From Sphaerisporangium fuscum (GTDB lineage: Bacteria; Actinomycetota; Actinomycetes; Streptosporangiales; Streptosporangiaceae), in assembly GCF_018531465.1 (NCBI RefSeq), contig NZ_JAHDTF010000049.1:1-64000 (forward strand): 64,000 bases of DNA, read 5' to 3'. The translations under genes were made by a program, and so were the position numbers. Shown piece after piece: positions 33,280-41,614 of the stretch (the first letter of the stretch is position 1; the number at the start of each line of letters is the position of its first letter). The notes under the pieces are model-generated. The model did not search any database. It was given only the letters and a program-made list of their open reading frames with translations, and was not told the origin of the DNA.

Positions 33280-36087
33280 TCAGGGCAGCAGGGTGAGGGT
33301 GTTGGCGGTGTCCTTGCGGACCGCGGGTTCTGTTTGGCGCATGGGGGTGGTGGCGCCGTCGGCCCAGAGGGGGGCCTGGTCGGCGTAGTTGGTATGGAAG
33401 GCGTGGCCCGACGCCCCGGTCAGGTTGGACCAGCGTGAGCGGTCCAGGTCGCCCAGGTCGACGATCATGCGCATCGACGGCACCCAGTTGACCTCGTACC
33501 CCTCGGTCGTGTCCCACCCGGTGGCGTCGACGGCGTCCTTGCCGCCGGCCAGCCGCAGCGGGCCCCGGTTGAACAGCCACTCGATGGGGCCGATGCCGGA
33601 GGTGCCGAACGTCTCGTTGGTGAGCTCCAGGGTGTGGAGGTCGCCCCAGCGCCAGTCGCGCGGGGAGTCGCCCAGTTTCTGGCGGAGCTCCTTGGACGCG
33701 TCGGCGGTCGCCGCCGCCAGGATGTCGTCGCGCGTCTCGATCTTGCCCTTGGTGCGCACGTCGTCCCACCAGCGGTCGCCGGGCTTGTCGAGCAGCGGGC
33801 GCACCACCTCGTACCAGCGGTCACCGCCGCCCGCCCGGCCGCCCTCCGGCAGTTCGTCGTCGAAGGTCCGCTGGAGCAGGTGACGCCAGACGGCGTTGAA
33901 GTACGCGGCGGGCGCCGAGTCGCGGCCCTGGGTGAAGTCCCAGCCCTTCAGCAGTTCCCCGGCCTCGGGCGCGGCTCCGGGCGCTCGGAGCAGGTACGGC
34001 ACGAGGACGGGCGCCAGGCCGTTGACGGAGTCCATCTGGATGTCGCGCATGGTGCCGGCCGTGATCTCCCCGCCGGCCATGGCCTGCTTGATCCGGTCGA
34101 CGATGCGCTGTGAGCGGTAGCCGTAGGACCAGTCGGAGGTGAGGAACCGGCTGTACGACGGGCCGATCGCGGCGTTGTTCGCCGTGGCGATGAAACCCTC
34201 CGGCGGGTTGTACGCCATCGGCAGCTCGTCGAAGGGGATGAAACCGGTCCACTCTTCGTCGCCCGTCCAGCCGCGCGAGGGCCACTGACCGGGTTCCACC
34301 GTCTCGCTCCGCTCGCCGCCCTGGGGCGCCGGCGGGGCGGCGCTCTTGTCCGACGTCCGATCACCGCGCCCCGCGCCGGCACTCGCCGGCCGGAGGGGGA
34401 TGCGTCCGGGCGCCTGGTAGCCGATGTTGCCGTCGACGTCGGCGTAGATCATGTTCTGCGCGGGCGCCTCGAAGAAGGAGGCGGCCTTCCTGAACTGCTG
34501 GAAGTCGGAGGCGGTGTCGAGCAGGAGCAACGCGTCGGCCGTGCGGCCCGGGTCGAGGGCCGTCCAGCGGAGCGCGACCTCCAGCCCCTGCCGGCCCCCG
34601 GCCGACGCGCCCGCCGCAGCCGGCTCCGACCCGCCGGGCTTGCCCGCCGTTCCCGGTGAGGCCATCGCGCCGGGGGTCTCCCCGGCGTGCGCGGCGGAGC
34701 CCGGGATGGCGTCGTTCGCGTCCCCGAGGACGCCGGAGACGATCGGCCCGTGGCGGGTGGATCGAACGGTGAGCTTCTGGGACGGCCGCCCGGCGATCTT
34801 GATCTCCTCCGTGCGGGTCTCCAGGGGCAGCCACTGGCCCTTGAACTCGTAGGTGTCGCCCTTGGTGCGTTCGAGGTAGAGGTCGGTGACGTCGGGGCCG
34901 AGGTTGGTGAACCCCCAGGCGACGCGGTCGTTGTGGCCGATCACCACGCCGGGCAGCCCCGAGAAGGTGTAGCCGACGACGTCGTAGGGACAGGCCGCCG
35001 ACCTGACGCGGCAGTGCAGCCCGGCCTGGTACCAGATGGAGGGGATGCGCGGCCCGAGGTGCGGGTCGTTGGCCAGCAGCGGCTTGCCGGTCGCGGTGTG
35101 CGCGCCGCCGACGACCCAGGAGTTGGAGCCGATGCCGGCGGGGTCGGCCCCGCTCGTGCCGAGCAGCGACGGCACGGCCCCGAGCGCCCGCGACACGTCC
35201 CGCAACACGCCCGTGGACGCCGGCGCGGCGCCCATCCCGGCCGCGACTCCGGTCACGGGCGCCTTGCCCGGGACGCCGGTCACGGAGGTCTTGCGCAGGG
35301 TGCCCGCCTCGGTGGAGGCCCGCGCCGTCGTGCCCGTGCCGGTGGTGAACGTGCCGTCGTGGACGGAGCCCGCGGTGACGATCGGCTGGTGCCTGTCGTA
35401 CGGGTACGGCGGGAAGAGCTGCCGTACCCGGTCACCGGGCAGGACGGCGGCGTCGATGGCCCGTTCGAGCTCGCTCGACATGTTGGACCGGAGGTCCCAG
35501 GCCATCGCCTTGAGCCACGCCAGGGAGTCGGCCGGGGTCCACGGCTCGGGGGTGTAGGCGCGGTTGGTCAGCTTGAGCACCGCGTATTCGAGGCTCCTGT
35601 CGGCGAAGCCCTGGTGCGCGGACATCCAGGCGTTGACGCCGGCCGCGTAGTCCTCCAGTGCCTGGCGGGTGCGCGGGTCGAGCAGGGCCACCTCGCGCTC
35701 GGCGACGCGGCGCCAGCCGAGCGTGCGGACGACCTTGTCGACCGCGAGCGTGGAGGGGCCGAACAGCTCCGAAAGCCGCCCGGCCGTGGTCTTCCGGCGG
35801 AAGTCCATCTCCCAGAAGCGGTCCTGGGCGTGGACGTAGCCCTGTGCCTTGAACAGGTCGCCCGGGTCGTCGGCGTAGATCTGCGGGATGCCGTACCGGT
35901 CGCGCAGCACGGTCACCTTCGCGTGCAGGCCGGGCAGCCGGACCTCGCCGTCGAGCTGGGGGAACGACTGCCGTACCGCCCAGACGGCGACGCCGCCGAG
36001 GACCATGGCCAGGACGACGAGGGCGGTGAGGACGCGCGCCACCCACCGGAGGGGGCGGGGAAGCCGAACGTAGGGGGCGATCCTCAC
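33280..36087 (-). CDS. Penicillin acylase family protein (Ntn hydrolase)
   Basis: 935 residues, somewhat longer than typical. An N-terminal membrane anchor at about residues 15-40 is followed by the alpha chain (RYGIPQIYADDPGDLFKAQGYVHAQDRFWEMDF near 60) and a linker of about 110 residues rich in Gly/Ala/Thr/Pro. Autocleavage is expected before the serine of GIGSNSWVVGG near residue 318, which becomes the catalytic N-terminal nucleophile; LLANDPHLG and the oxyanion region follow. Members hydrolyse amides such as beta-lactam side chains or acyl-homoserine lactones outside the membrane. A second low-complexity insert lies near residues 460-510. Monocistronic. Confidence 0.9.
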   Translation of the reverse strand: MRIAPYVRLPRPLRWVARVLTALVVLAMVLGGVAVWAVRQSFPQLDGEVRLPGLHAKVTVLRDRYGIPQIYADDPGDLFKAQGYVHAQDRFWEMDFRRKTTAGRLSELFGPSTLAVDKVVRTLGWRRVAEREVALLDPRTRQALEDYAAGVNAWMSAHQGFADRSLEYAVLKLTNRAYTPEPWTPADSLAWLKAMAWDLRSNMSSELERAIDAAVLPGDRVRQLFPPYPYDRHQPIVTAGSVHDGTFTTGTGTTARASTEAGTLRKTSVTGVPGKAPVTGVAAGMGAAPASTGVLRDVSRALGAVPSLLGTSGADPAGIGSNSWVVGGAHTATGKPLLANDPHLGPRIPSIWYQAGLHCRVRSAACPYDVVGYTFSGLPGVVIGHNDRVAWGFTNLGPDVTDLYLERTKGDTYEFKGQWLPLETRTEEIKIAGRPSQKLTVRSTRHGPIVSGVLGDANDAIPGSAAHAGETPGAMASPGTAGKPGGSEPAAAGASAGGRQGLEVALRWTALDPGRTADALLLLDTASDFQQFRKAASFFEAPAQNMIYADVDGNIGYQAPGRIPLRPASAGAGRGDRTSDKSAAPPAPQGGERSETVEPGQWPSRGWTGDEEWTGFIPFDELPMAYNPPEGFIATANNAAIGPSYSRFLTSDWSYGYRSQRIVDRIKQAMAGGEITAGTMRDIQMDSVNGLAPVLVPYLLRAPGAAPEAGELLKGWDFTQGRDSAPAAYFNAVWRHLLQRTFDDELPEGGRAGGGDRWYEVVRPLLDKPGDRWWDDVRTKGKIETRDDILAAATADASKELRQKLGDSPRDWRWGDLHTLELTNETFGTSGIGPIEWLFNRGPLRLAGGKDAVDATGWDTTEGYEVNWVPSMRMIVDLGDLDRSRWSNLTGASGHAFHTNYADQAPLWADGATTPMRQTEPAVRKDTANTLTLLP

Positions 36088-36220
36088 GGTTCTGCGGCCT
36101 TTCTCGACTGACGGCGCCTCACAGTATGGGGACCGTCAACAGCGTGATCGGTCACCGGGAGGTCGCTGTTCGGCCACCCTAGTGCCGCCCTCCGACAGTC
36201 CGGCCCGGCCCGGGGGCGGG

Positions 36221-36856
36221 CTACCGGCCGGTCACGGCGTTCACGACGGCGCGCAGGCCCTCGATCGTGCGGTCGATGTCGTACTCGTCCCTCAGAGCGG
36301 TCACGACCTCGGCCGCGAGCGGAGCGAGGAGGGCGTGCGCCAGGTAGTCGGAGTCGCGGTCCGGGGAGGCCTGCGTCAGGAGGATGGCGAGGTGACGGTG
36401 CCAGAACCGGTAGGCGCCGATGCGGTAGCGGGCTCCGGGCGCGGCGGTCTCCGACACCCGCACGAGATCGAGGTGGTCGTACAAGTAGCGGGCGTAGGCG
36501 TCCAGGAACGCCAGGATCCGCTCGCCGGGCGGTGCCCCGGGGCCGAGCGGGGGCGGGCCGAAGACGATGGCGCGCTGCAGCTCGCGTTCCCGCTCGTCCA
36601 GGAGCGCGACGGCGAGGCCCGATTTGTCGCCGAACCTGCGGAACAGGGTGCCCTTGCCCACTCCGGCCTCGGCGGCGATCGCGTCCATGGAGACGGCGGC
36701 GACCCCTTTCTCGCGGAAGAGCTTCGCCGCGGCGGCGAGCACCTTCTCCCGGTTGCGGGCGGCGTCGGCACGTTCACGCGGAGGCTCGCCGCCGAGCAGG
36801 CTCAGAAGCTCGCTCGACGAACCGGACTGCGGTCCGCTGACTTCCTCATCGTTCAC
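36221..36856 (-). CDS. TetR/AcrR family transcriptional regulator
   Basis: 211 residues. The helix-turn-helix lies at about residues 34-80: RNREKVLAAAAKLFREKGVAAVSMDAIAAEAGVGKGTLFRRFGDKSGL. The C-terminal helical domain binds an unknown ligand. It faces a truncated rhodanese gene across a short region with a GGACT-GT-AGTCC inverted repeat, a likely self-operator. It is the only TetR-type gene in the window, so it is also a weak candidate reader of the CAAGCGCTTG sites, although its own site has a different sequence. Confidence 0.92.
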   Translation of the reverse strand: MNDEEVSGPQSGSSSELLSLLGGEPPRERADAARNREKVLAAAAKLFREKGVAAVSMDAIAAEAGVGKGTLFRRFGDKSGLAVALLDERERELQRAIVFGPPPLGPGAPPGERILAFLDAYARYLYDHLDLVRVSETAAPGARYRIGAYRFWHRHLAILLTQASPDRDSDYLAHALLAPLAAEVVTALRDEYDIDRTIEGLRAVVNAVTGR

Positions 36857-36862
36857 ACAACC

Positions 36863-36874
36863 GGACTGTAGTCC
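36863..36874. promoter_or_regulatory. Inverted repeat between TetR gene and rhodanese remnant
   Basis: GGACT (36863-36867) and AGTCC (36870-36874) flank GT, 7 bp upstream of the TetR start and 22 bp upstream of the rhodanese ATG. The divergent arrangement is standard for TetR autoregulation. Confidence 0.5.
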
Positions 36875-36896
36875 AGTTCATTCGGAGGGTCCAGTC

Positions 36897-37050
36897 ATGA
36901 CCGCGCTCATCAGCCGCGACGAGCTGCGGGCCGCCATCGACACGGGGGCCGTCACCGTCGTCGACGCGCTCGGCGGCTCTCGGGCCTCCCCGTCGAGACG
37001 GGCGTCCACGCCGGGGCGTGAGGACGCCGGGCGGCGCGAGGCGGCCGCGG
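36897..37050 (+). pseudogene. 5' remnant of a rhodanese-domain gene
   Basis: ATG 36897 with GGAGG 8 bp upstream starts MTALISRDELRAAIDTGAVTVVDALGG, which is the typical opening of a short rhodanese-like protein (strand-helix-strand leading to the D-A-L-G motif). After residue 27 the expected protein stops and the frame runs into the 3' end of the convergent methyltransferase gene. The rest, including the CxxxxR active-site loop, is missing, so a deletion fused the two loci. The divergent TetR gene probably once controlled it. Confidence 0.65.
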
Positions 37051-37052
37051 TA

Positions 37053-37868
37053 TCAGGGGGAGATCTTGCGGCCCACGCCGCCGACCAGCCAGTCCTTCTC
37101 GGGACGGTGGACGTTCAGCGGGTTCTCGGGCCGCCACTGGCGCACGTAGACCAGGCCCGGATCGACCAGCTCGAACCCGTCGAAGAAGCCGAGCACCTGC
37201 TCGCGGGTGCGCGAGGCGTCCTCGTTGCGCTTCAGGACCCGCTTGTAGACCTCGACGATCGGCTTGGCCGCCTCGGGCCGGGAGTCGAAGACCGCGTGGA
37301 TCACCATCAGGTGGCTGCCGTCCGGCAGCAGGTCGCGCAGCTCGGCGACCCGCTTGAACGGCCCGTCCTCGTCGGGGACGAACTGCAGCGCGCTCATCAC
37401 GATGACGGCCACCGGGCGCGACAGGTCGAGCACCCGGCGGAGGCCGTGGGCGGCGAGCAGCTCGGCGGGATGGAGGATGTCGCCCTCGACGACGCCCGTG
37501 CGCTCGTCGGTAGCGAGCAACGCGCGGGAGTGCGACAGCACGACGGGGTCGCGCGAGGCGTACACCACGCGGGCGTCGGGCGTGAGCCCCTGGGCCACCT
37601 GGTGGGTGTTGTTCCCGCTCGGCATCCCCGCGCCCACGTTGAGGAACTGGGTGATCCCCTGCTCGACCAGGTAGCGGATCACCCGCGTGTGGAAGGCCTG
37701 CCCCTCGCGGGCCATGTCCCGGATCTCCGGGGCGATGGCCAGGAGCTCCTCGGCCGCCTTCCGGTCGGCGGCGAAATTGTCCTTCCCGCCGAGGAAGTAA
37801 TTGGCGATGCGGGCATGGTTCGGCGTGCTGGTGTCCAGGCCGGCGGGCCAGGAGGTCTCATCGGTCAC
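37053..37868 (-). CDS. SAM-dependent methyltransferase, DUF574/Methyltransf_19 family
   Basis: 271 residues. The N-terminal PNHARIANYFLGGKDNFAADR (near residue 15) is the family hallmark, followed by QFLNVGAGMPSGNNTHQVAQ (SAM-binding motif I, here NVGAGMP), VVYASRDPVVLSHSRALL (motif II-like) and VAVIVMSALQFVPD. The family is abundant in Streptomyces and Streptosporangiaceae, next to XRE-DUF397 genes in many cases; substrates are largely unknown. Monocistronic. Confidence 0.9.
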   Translation of the reverse strand: MTDETSWPAGLDTSTPNHARIANYFLGGKDNFAADRKAAEELLAIAPEIRDMAREGQAFHTRVIRYLVEQGITQFLNVGAGMPSGNNTHQVAQGLTPDARVVYASRDPVVLSHSRALLATDERTGVVEGDILHPAELLAAHGLRRVLDLSRPVAVIVMSALQFVPDEDGPFKRVAELRDLLPDGSHLMVIHAVFDSRPEAAKPIVEVYKRVLKRNEDASRTREQVLGFFDGFELVDPGLVYVRQWRPENPLNVHRPEKDWLVGGVGRKISP

Positions 37869-38042
37869 GCTTCACTCCCCGTCGTGGACGAGACCGGAGG
37901 CACCGGACGGCACGGCGGCCGCCGTGAGCCATCCACGCCCATTGGGCATCCAACATATCCATATTACGGTCTCCGACACTTGGGGCTTTGCCGTGAAACC
38001 TGCCGTTCACCCTGATAAATGGGGCATTTACCGACAAATGCG

Positions 38043-38594
38043 TCACACAAGGGTCACCGAAGTGAAGCGGACCTCGAATCCGTCCCCTTGCGGCGCCGCG
38101 CACATGACGCCCGCCAGAGCCGGGGCGCCGGGAGGGAAGTAAGCCAGGCGGAGCATGGTGAGCGGCTCGGCGCCGTCGAGGCCGTACCGCACGGTCACGG
38201 TGTCGCCCTCGCGCGCGAGCTCCAGGGTCACGGCCTCGACCGGACCGGCGAGCGGGACGACCGACCAGTCCGAGAAGTCACGGGTCACGACGGCGCTGAG
38301 GTTGATCCGCCCGTCGACGTACTCCACGCCCGCCTTGATCCAGGTGGTCTCGTCGGCCCGCAGCACGGCGCCCGCCTGGTCGTACTGCTCGGCGTAGGCC
38401 GCCTCGAACGTCGCGGTGACCTTGACGTCGCCGGGGACGACCTTGCCGAACATGTGGGCGTCGTCGCGCGTGAACCCGTAGTGGGTCACCCGCCACAGGT
38501 CTGTGCGCGGCCCCGCGGTCATCCGCAGGTCGTCGCCCGCCGACCATTTCGCCGGCTCGTTGATCCACTGCCAGCCGCTGAAGTCCTCGTTCAT
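38043..38594 (-). CDS. DUF1349 domain-containing protein (concanavalin-like fold)
   Basis: 183 residues from ATG 38594, with GGAGGCGTG directly before it. Matches DUF1349/YesU: WQWINEPAKWS near the start, FGKVVPGDVKVTATFEAAYAEQYDQAGAVLRADETTWIKAGVEYVDG in the middle, and a C-terminal CAAPQGDGFEVRFTSVTL. The fold is a jelly-roll of the concanavalin type; the founding member in Bacillus lies in a rhamnogalacturonan cluster, but no activity is proven. No signal peptide, hence cytoplasmic. Confidence 0.88.
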   Translation of the reverse strand: MNEDFSGWQWINEPAKWSAGDDLRMTAGPRTDLWRVTHYGFTRDDAHMFGKVVPGDVKVTATFEAAYAEQYDQAGAVLRADETTWIKAGVEYVDGRINLSAVVTRDFSDWSVVPLAGPVEAVTLELAREGDTVTVRYGLDGAEPLTMLRLAYFPPGAPALAGVMCAAPQGDGFEVRFTSVTLV

Positions 38595-38701
38595 CACGCC
38601 TCCCGCCACCACCCTATCGATCACCCCAATGGGAACGCTCCCACCATCCGACGGCCGGACACCCGGTCCCCCTTGACCTGAGCTCGGAATAAGCTTCCAA
38701 C

Positions 38702-39022
38702 GTGGGTGACCCGAAGTTCGAGATCCAGATGCTCCATGATCGCGTCATGGTCAAGGTCGAGCCGGACCGTGAGGAGCGCCGCAGCTCCGCGGGCATCGTC
38801 ATTCCCGCGACCGTCTCCATGGCCAACCGCCTCGTCTGGGGGGAGGTGTGCGGCGTCGGGGCGAGCGTGCGCCTGGTGAAGGCCGGCGACAAGGTGCTGT
38901 TCAACCCCGAGGACCAGTACGAGGTCGAGGTCCACGGGCAGGTCTACCTCGTGATGCGCGAACGCGACCTGCACGCGGTCGCCACGCAGCAGTCCGAGCA
39001 GGGCACCGGCCTCTACCTCTGA
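38702..39022 (+). CDS. GroES-like (Cpn10) co-chaperone, solitary
   Basis: 106 residues from GTG 38702. Cpn10 blocks are readable: MLHDRVMVKVEPDREERRSSAGIVIPAT, with the mobile loop at about residues 20-35, and VRLVKAGDKVLFNPEDQYEVEVHGQVYLVMRERDLHAV. It is not followed by groEL, and its loop differs from canonical GroES, so it probably belongs to the second actinobacterial group of solitary GroES-like proteins of unknown client. Confidence 0.88.
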   Translation: MGDPKFEIQMLHDRVMVKVEPDREERRSSAGIVIPATVSMANRLVWGEVCGVGASVRLVKAGDKVLFNPEDQYEVEVHGQVYLVMRERDLHAVATQQSEQGTGLYL

Positions 39023-39071
39023 CCCTTCGCCGCTCCCCCGGCGTCCCGGGACGTGGGCGAGGCCGTACGCG

Positions 39072-39100
39072 TGCCCCGGGCGGCGCGCCCGCCCGGGGCA
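39072..39100. terminator. Bidirectional terminator hairpin
   Basis: TGCCCCGGGC (39072-39081) pairs perfectly with GCCCGGGGCA (39091-39100) across a 9-base loop, between the stops of two convergent genes (39022 and 39113). Confidence 0.6.
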
Positions 39101-39112
39101 TCTGGCCGAGGG

Positions 39113-39955
39113 TCAGCCCAGCGGGTCGAGGCAGTTGATCGAGCGGTGGGAGGCCGCCCCGTCGAGCTCGTTTAGCACCATCCGCTGGACGACGGGGTCG
39201 AGGATCACGCCGATGTGGGCGCTGAAGTCCAGAGGGCAGGCGTCCTGGAGGAGGATGTTCCTCACCCCCGAGCCGGCGAGGTACGCCGAGGTGTAGGGCG
39301 TGACGACCTCGTCGTACCGGGTGGTGATCACCGTGTACTTCACGCCCGCGACCGTCTCACCGCCCGCGTTGAGGTTCTTCAGGAAGTCGGACCCGGCGAT
39401 CTGCTGCCCGCACGCCTGGCAGGCGTCGGTGACGATCCCGGTGACGCCGAGCAGGTCGCCGAGGGCCACCAGGCCGCCGAGCGTGGTGCCGTGGTTGGAG
39501 GGCACGAGGGCGACCAGCTTGTTCACCTTGGCTCCCCCGCCGAGGAACTTCAGGTAGTACCGCGGCATCATGCCGCCCTGCGAGTGCCCGACGAGGTCCA
39601 CCTTGGAGGAGCCGGTGGCGGCGAGCACGCGGTCGACGAACGCCGACAGCTGCCGGGCCGACGCGGCGATGTCGCCGGTGGCCTGGATGAACGCGTCCTC
39701 GTCGGCGCCTCCGTAGTTGAGCGCGAAGACGCAGTAGCCGTTGTTCTTCAGCACCGGCGAGATCTTCACCCAGTTGATCGCCATGTTCTCGATGGTGCCG
39801 TGCACGAGCACCACGGGACGCGGGTGGGCGGCCGAGGGCTTGCACCCCCAGTCGTTCGCCCCCTGGGGAGAGGTGGCGGCGTGCGCGGTGCCGGTGAGGG
39901 CCGAGGAGAGGAGTACCGCCCCGAGCAACGCCGAGACGACGACCCGAAAACGCAT
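39113..39955 (-). CDS. Secreted triacylglycerol lipase/esterase, alpha/beta hydrolase
   Basis: 280 residues. A Sec signal peptide covers residues 1-26 (hydrophobic core, then TAHAA). PVVLVHGTIENMAINWVKI holds the oxyanion strand, and GHSQGGMMP near residue 122 is the nucleophile elbow with the catalytic serine. Cysteines in GCKP, YCVF, DACQACG and DACPLD suggest disulfides of a secreted class 2 (LipA/EstA-like) lipase. The final DPVVQRMVLNELDG is typical for that group. Monocistronic, ending at a bidirectional terminator. Confidence 0.9.
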   Translation of the reverse strand: MRFRVVVSALLGAVLLSSALTGTAHAATSPQGANDWGCKPSAAHPRPVVLVHGTIENMAINWVKISPVLKNNGYCVFALNYGGADEDAFIQATGDIAASARQLSAFVDRVLAATGSSKVDLVGHSQGGMMPRYYLKFLGGGAKVNKLVALVPSNHGTTLGGLVALGDLLGVTGIVTDACQACGQQIAGSDFLKNLNAGGETVAGVKYTVITTRYDEVVTPYTSAYLAGSGVRNILLQDACPLDFSAHIGVILDPVVQRMVLNELDGAASHRSINCLDPLG

Positions 39956-40159
39956 GACTTTTCCGCCTTCCAGCCATTAACAGCCCGTTTCGGCTGAATG
40001 GCAGAAAAGTTAAGGCAGCGCCGGTCGAATAACTTGTCCCCGGCCGACAAACCACCCCACCCAACTGTCACGCGAATGACAAAACCGCACGTCAGACAGG
40101 TCGAAGAGAACTCACTACCCCCACATTTCACGCTTTACGAAAGCGCGGAGCGGCGCTTT

Positions 40160-41359
40160 TCAGCGCTGTGCGGCCCGGGCCGCCAGAGCCCGGGCACGGA
40201 GTGCTATTTCCAGCTCGAACCGGTCGTTCGGCGCCTTCAACTGGTCGCTGAAGAGCTCCGTCGCCTGGCGGAGCCGGTACCGCACGGTCTGCGGATGGAC
40301 GTGCAGCCGGGCCGCCACCTCGTTGGCGTTGTAGCCGCACTGCAGCCAGGCGAGCAGCGTCTCGGCGATGCGGTCGCGCTGCGCGGGACGCAGGGCGCGC
40401 AGCGGCGCGAGCCGCGCCTTGCGCATCACCCTGATCAACGCCTCGTCCTTGAAGATGATGAGCGTCGACAGGTGGTCGGCGCAGCGGATCACCCGCTCCC
40501 CCGGCAGCACCCCGCGGCGGGCCAGGGCGAGCGCCTCGCGCGCCAGCCGCAGTGACTGCCCGGCCTCCTGCAGGGGCACGGCGGGGCCGAGGGCGACGAC
40601 CCAGTCCCGCGGCACCGCGTCCAGCAGGCCGGACCTCCCGGGGCCGTCCGGGTCGGGGACGACCATGCAGGGATCCGACCGGTCGAGGTCGGACAGCACG
40701 TCGGGCGGCAGCGCGGGCCGGGCGGCGACGCCCGGCGAGCGGGCGGCGAGCGCCACGCCGGCGACGGTCTTCGGCACCGTCCACCGCACGGCGCGGGCCA
40801 GGTCCTCCACGGCGCGCAGGTCGGCGGGCGGGTCGGACACGAGCAGGTCGAGCAGCCGCCGGCGGCGCAGCTCGAGCTCCCCGGCGACCTTGATCTGCGC
40901 CTCGGCGTACCCCTCGGCGGCGGCCGCGGCGATCTCGTCGAGGTAGACGAGGATGGCCTCACCGACTTCGCACATCCGCCGGCGGGAGAGGTTCAGCCGC
41001 TCCGACTCCATCGCGAGCCGGCGCCATGCCACCCTGGCGCAGATCCTCAGGGCCGCCTGCAGCGAGTCGAGAGGACGTCCCTCGTTGGCCTCGCCCTTGC
41101 CGATCGCGCGGTAGACCTCCAGCAGCCTGCCCTTGCTCGATCCGCTCGCCGACACCCGGTCGAGGAACTGCTTGAGCGCCTCCTCGACGGCACGGCGGAC
41201 GGCCCTGACGTACTTCTCGTCGCCGGGCCGGGAGTACTCCGGCACGCTGGCCTGGATCTCGCCGATCATCTCCTCGGTCAGATCGGCCAGATGGGCACGG
41301 ATGACGTCGGCGAACTCCTTGGGCAGGCGGGACGTGGCCGGGGCCGCGACGCCGCTCAC
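40160..41359 (-). CDS. PucR/CdaR family helix-turn-helix regulator
   Basis: 399 residues from GTG 41359. The N-terminal 170 residues are a helical RsbT-coregulator-like domain (MIGEIQASVPEYSRPGDEKYVRAVRRAVEEALKQFLDRV), followed by a GGDEF-like middle domain with weak conservation, and the C-terminal PucR HTH: AETLLAWLQCGYNANEVAARLHVHPQTVRYRLRQATELF near residue 335. Related regulators control purine, amino-acid or secondary-metabolism genes. It diverges from the NACHT gene across 255 bp. Confidence 0.88.
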   Translation of the reverse strand: MSGVAAPATSRLPKEFADVIRAHLADLTEEMIGEIQASVPEYSRPGDEKYVRAVRRAVEEALKQFLDRVSASGSSKGRLLEVYRAIGKGEANEGRPLDSLQAALRICARVAWRRLAMESERLNLSRRRMCEVGEAILVYLDEIAAAAAEGYAEAQIKVAGELELRRRRLLDLLVSDPPADLRAVEDLARAVRWTVPKTVAGVALAARSPGVAARPALPPDVLSDLDRSDPCMVVPDPDGPGRSGLLDAVPRDWVVALGPAVPLQEAGQSLRLAREALALARRGVLPGERVIRCADHLSTLIIFKDEALIRVMRKARLAPLRALRPAQRDRIAETLLAWLQCGYNANEVAARLHVHPQTVRYRLRQATELFSDQLKAPNDRFELEIALRARALAARAAQR

Positions 41360-41614
41360 TCGTGTCCCTGGGCAGCGCTCACCTGGTGCACCTCTTGTCC
41401 GGTGAGGATCCGTGAATCCGGACGTTACTCCGATATGACAATGTTCCTATGGTTTCACCCACATTTCTCGGGTATCCGGTACGCACCCAGGTGACAATCT
41501 GATATAGGCACGCTCCGTGACGGATATGCCGCCGGTCCCTTCGACTGATCCACGCCGGCAGTGTCCTTCCGGCAAGATGATGGAAATTCCACCCTCTTCC
41601 GGAGGAACCCGTCG

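Noticed and set aside
36863..36874. TetR site as a member of the CAAGCGCTTG regulon
   Set aside because: The half-site GGACT/AGTCC shares no sequence with CAAG/CTTG, so the adjacent TetR is probably not the reader of that regulon.
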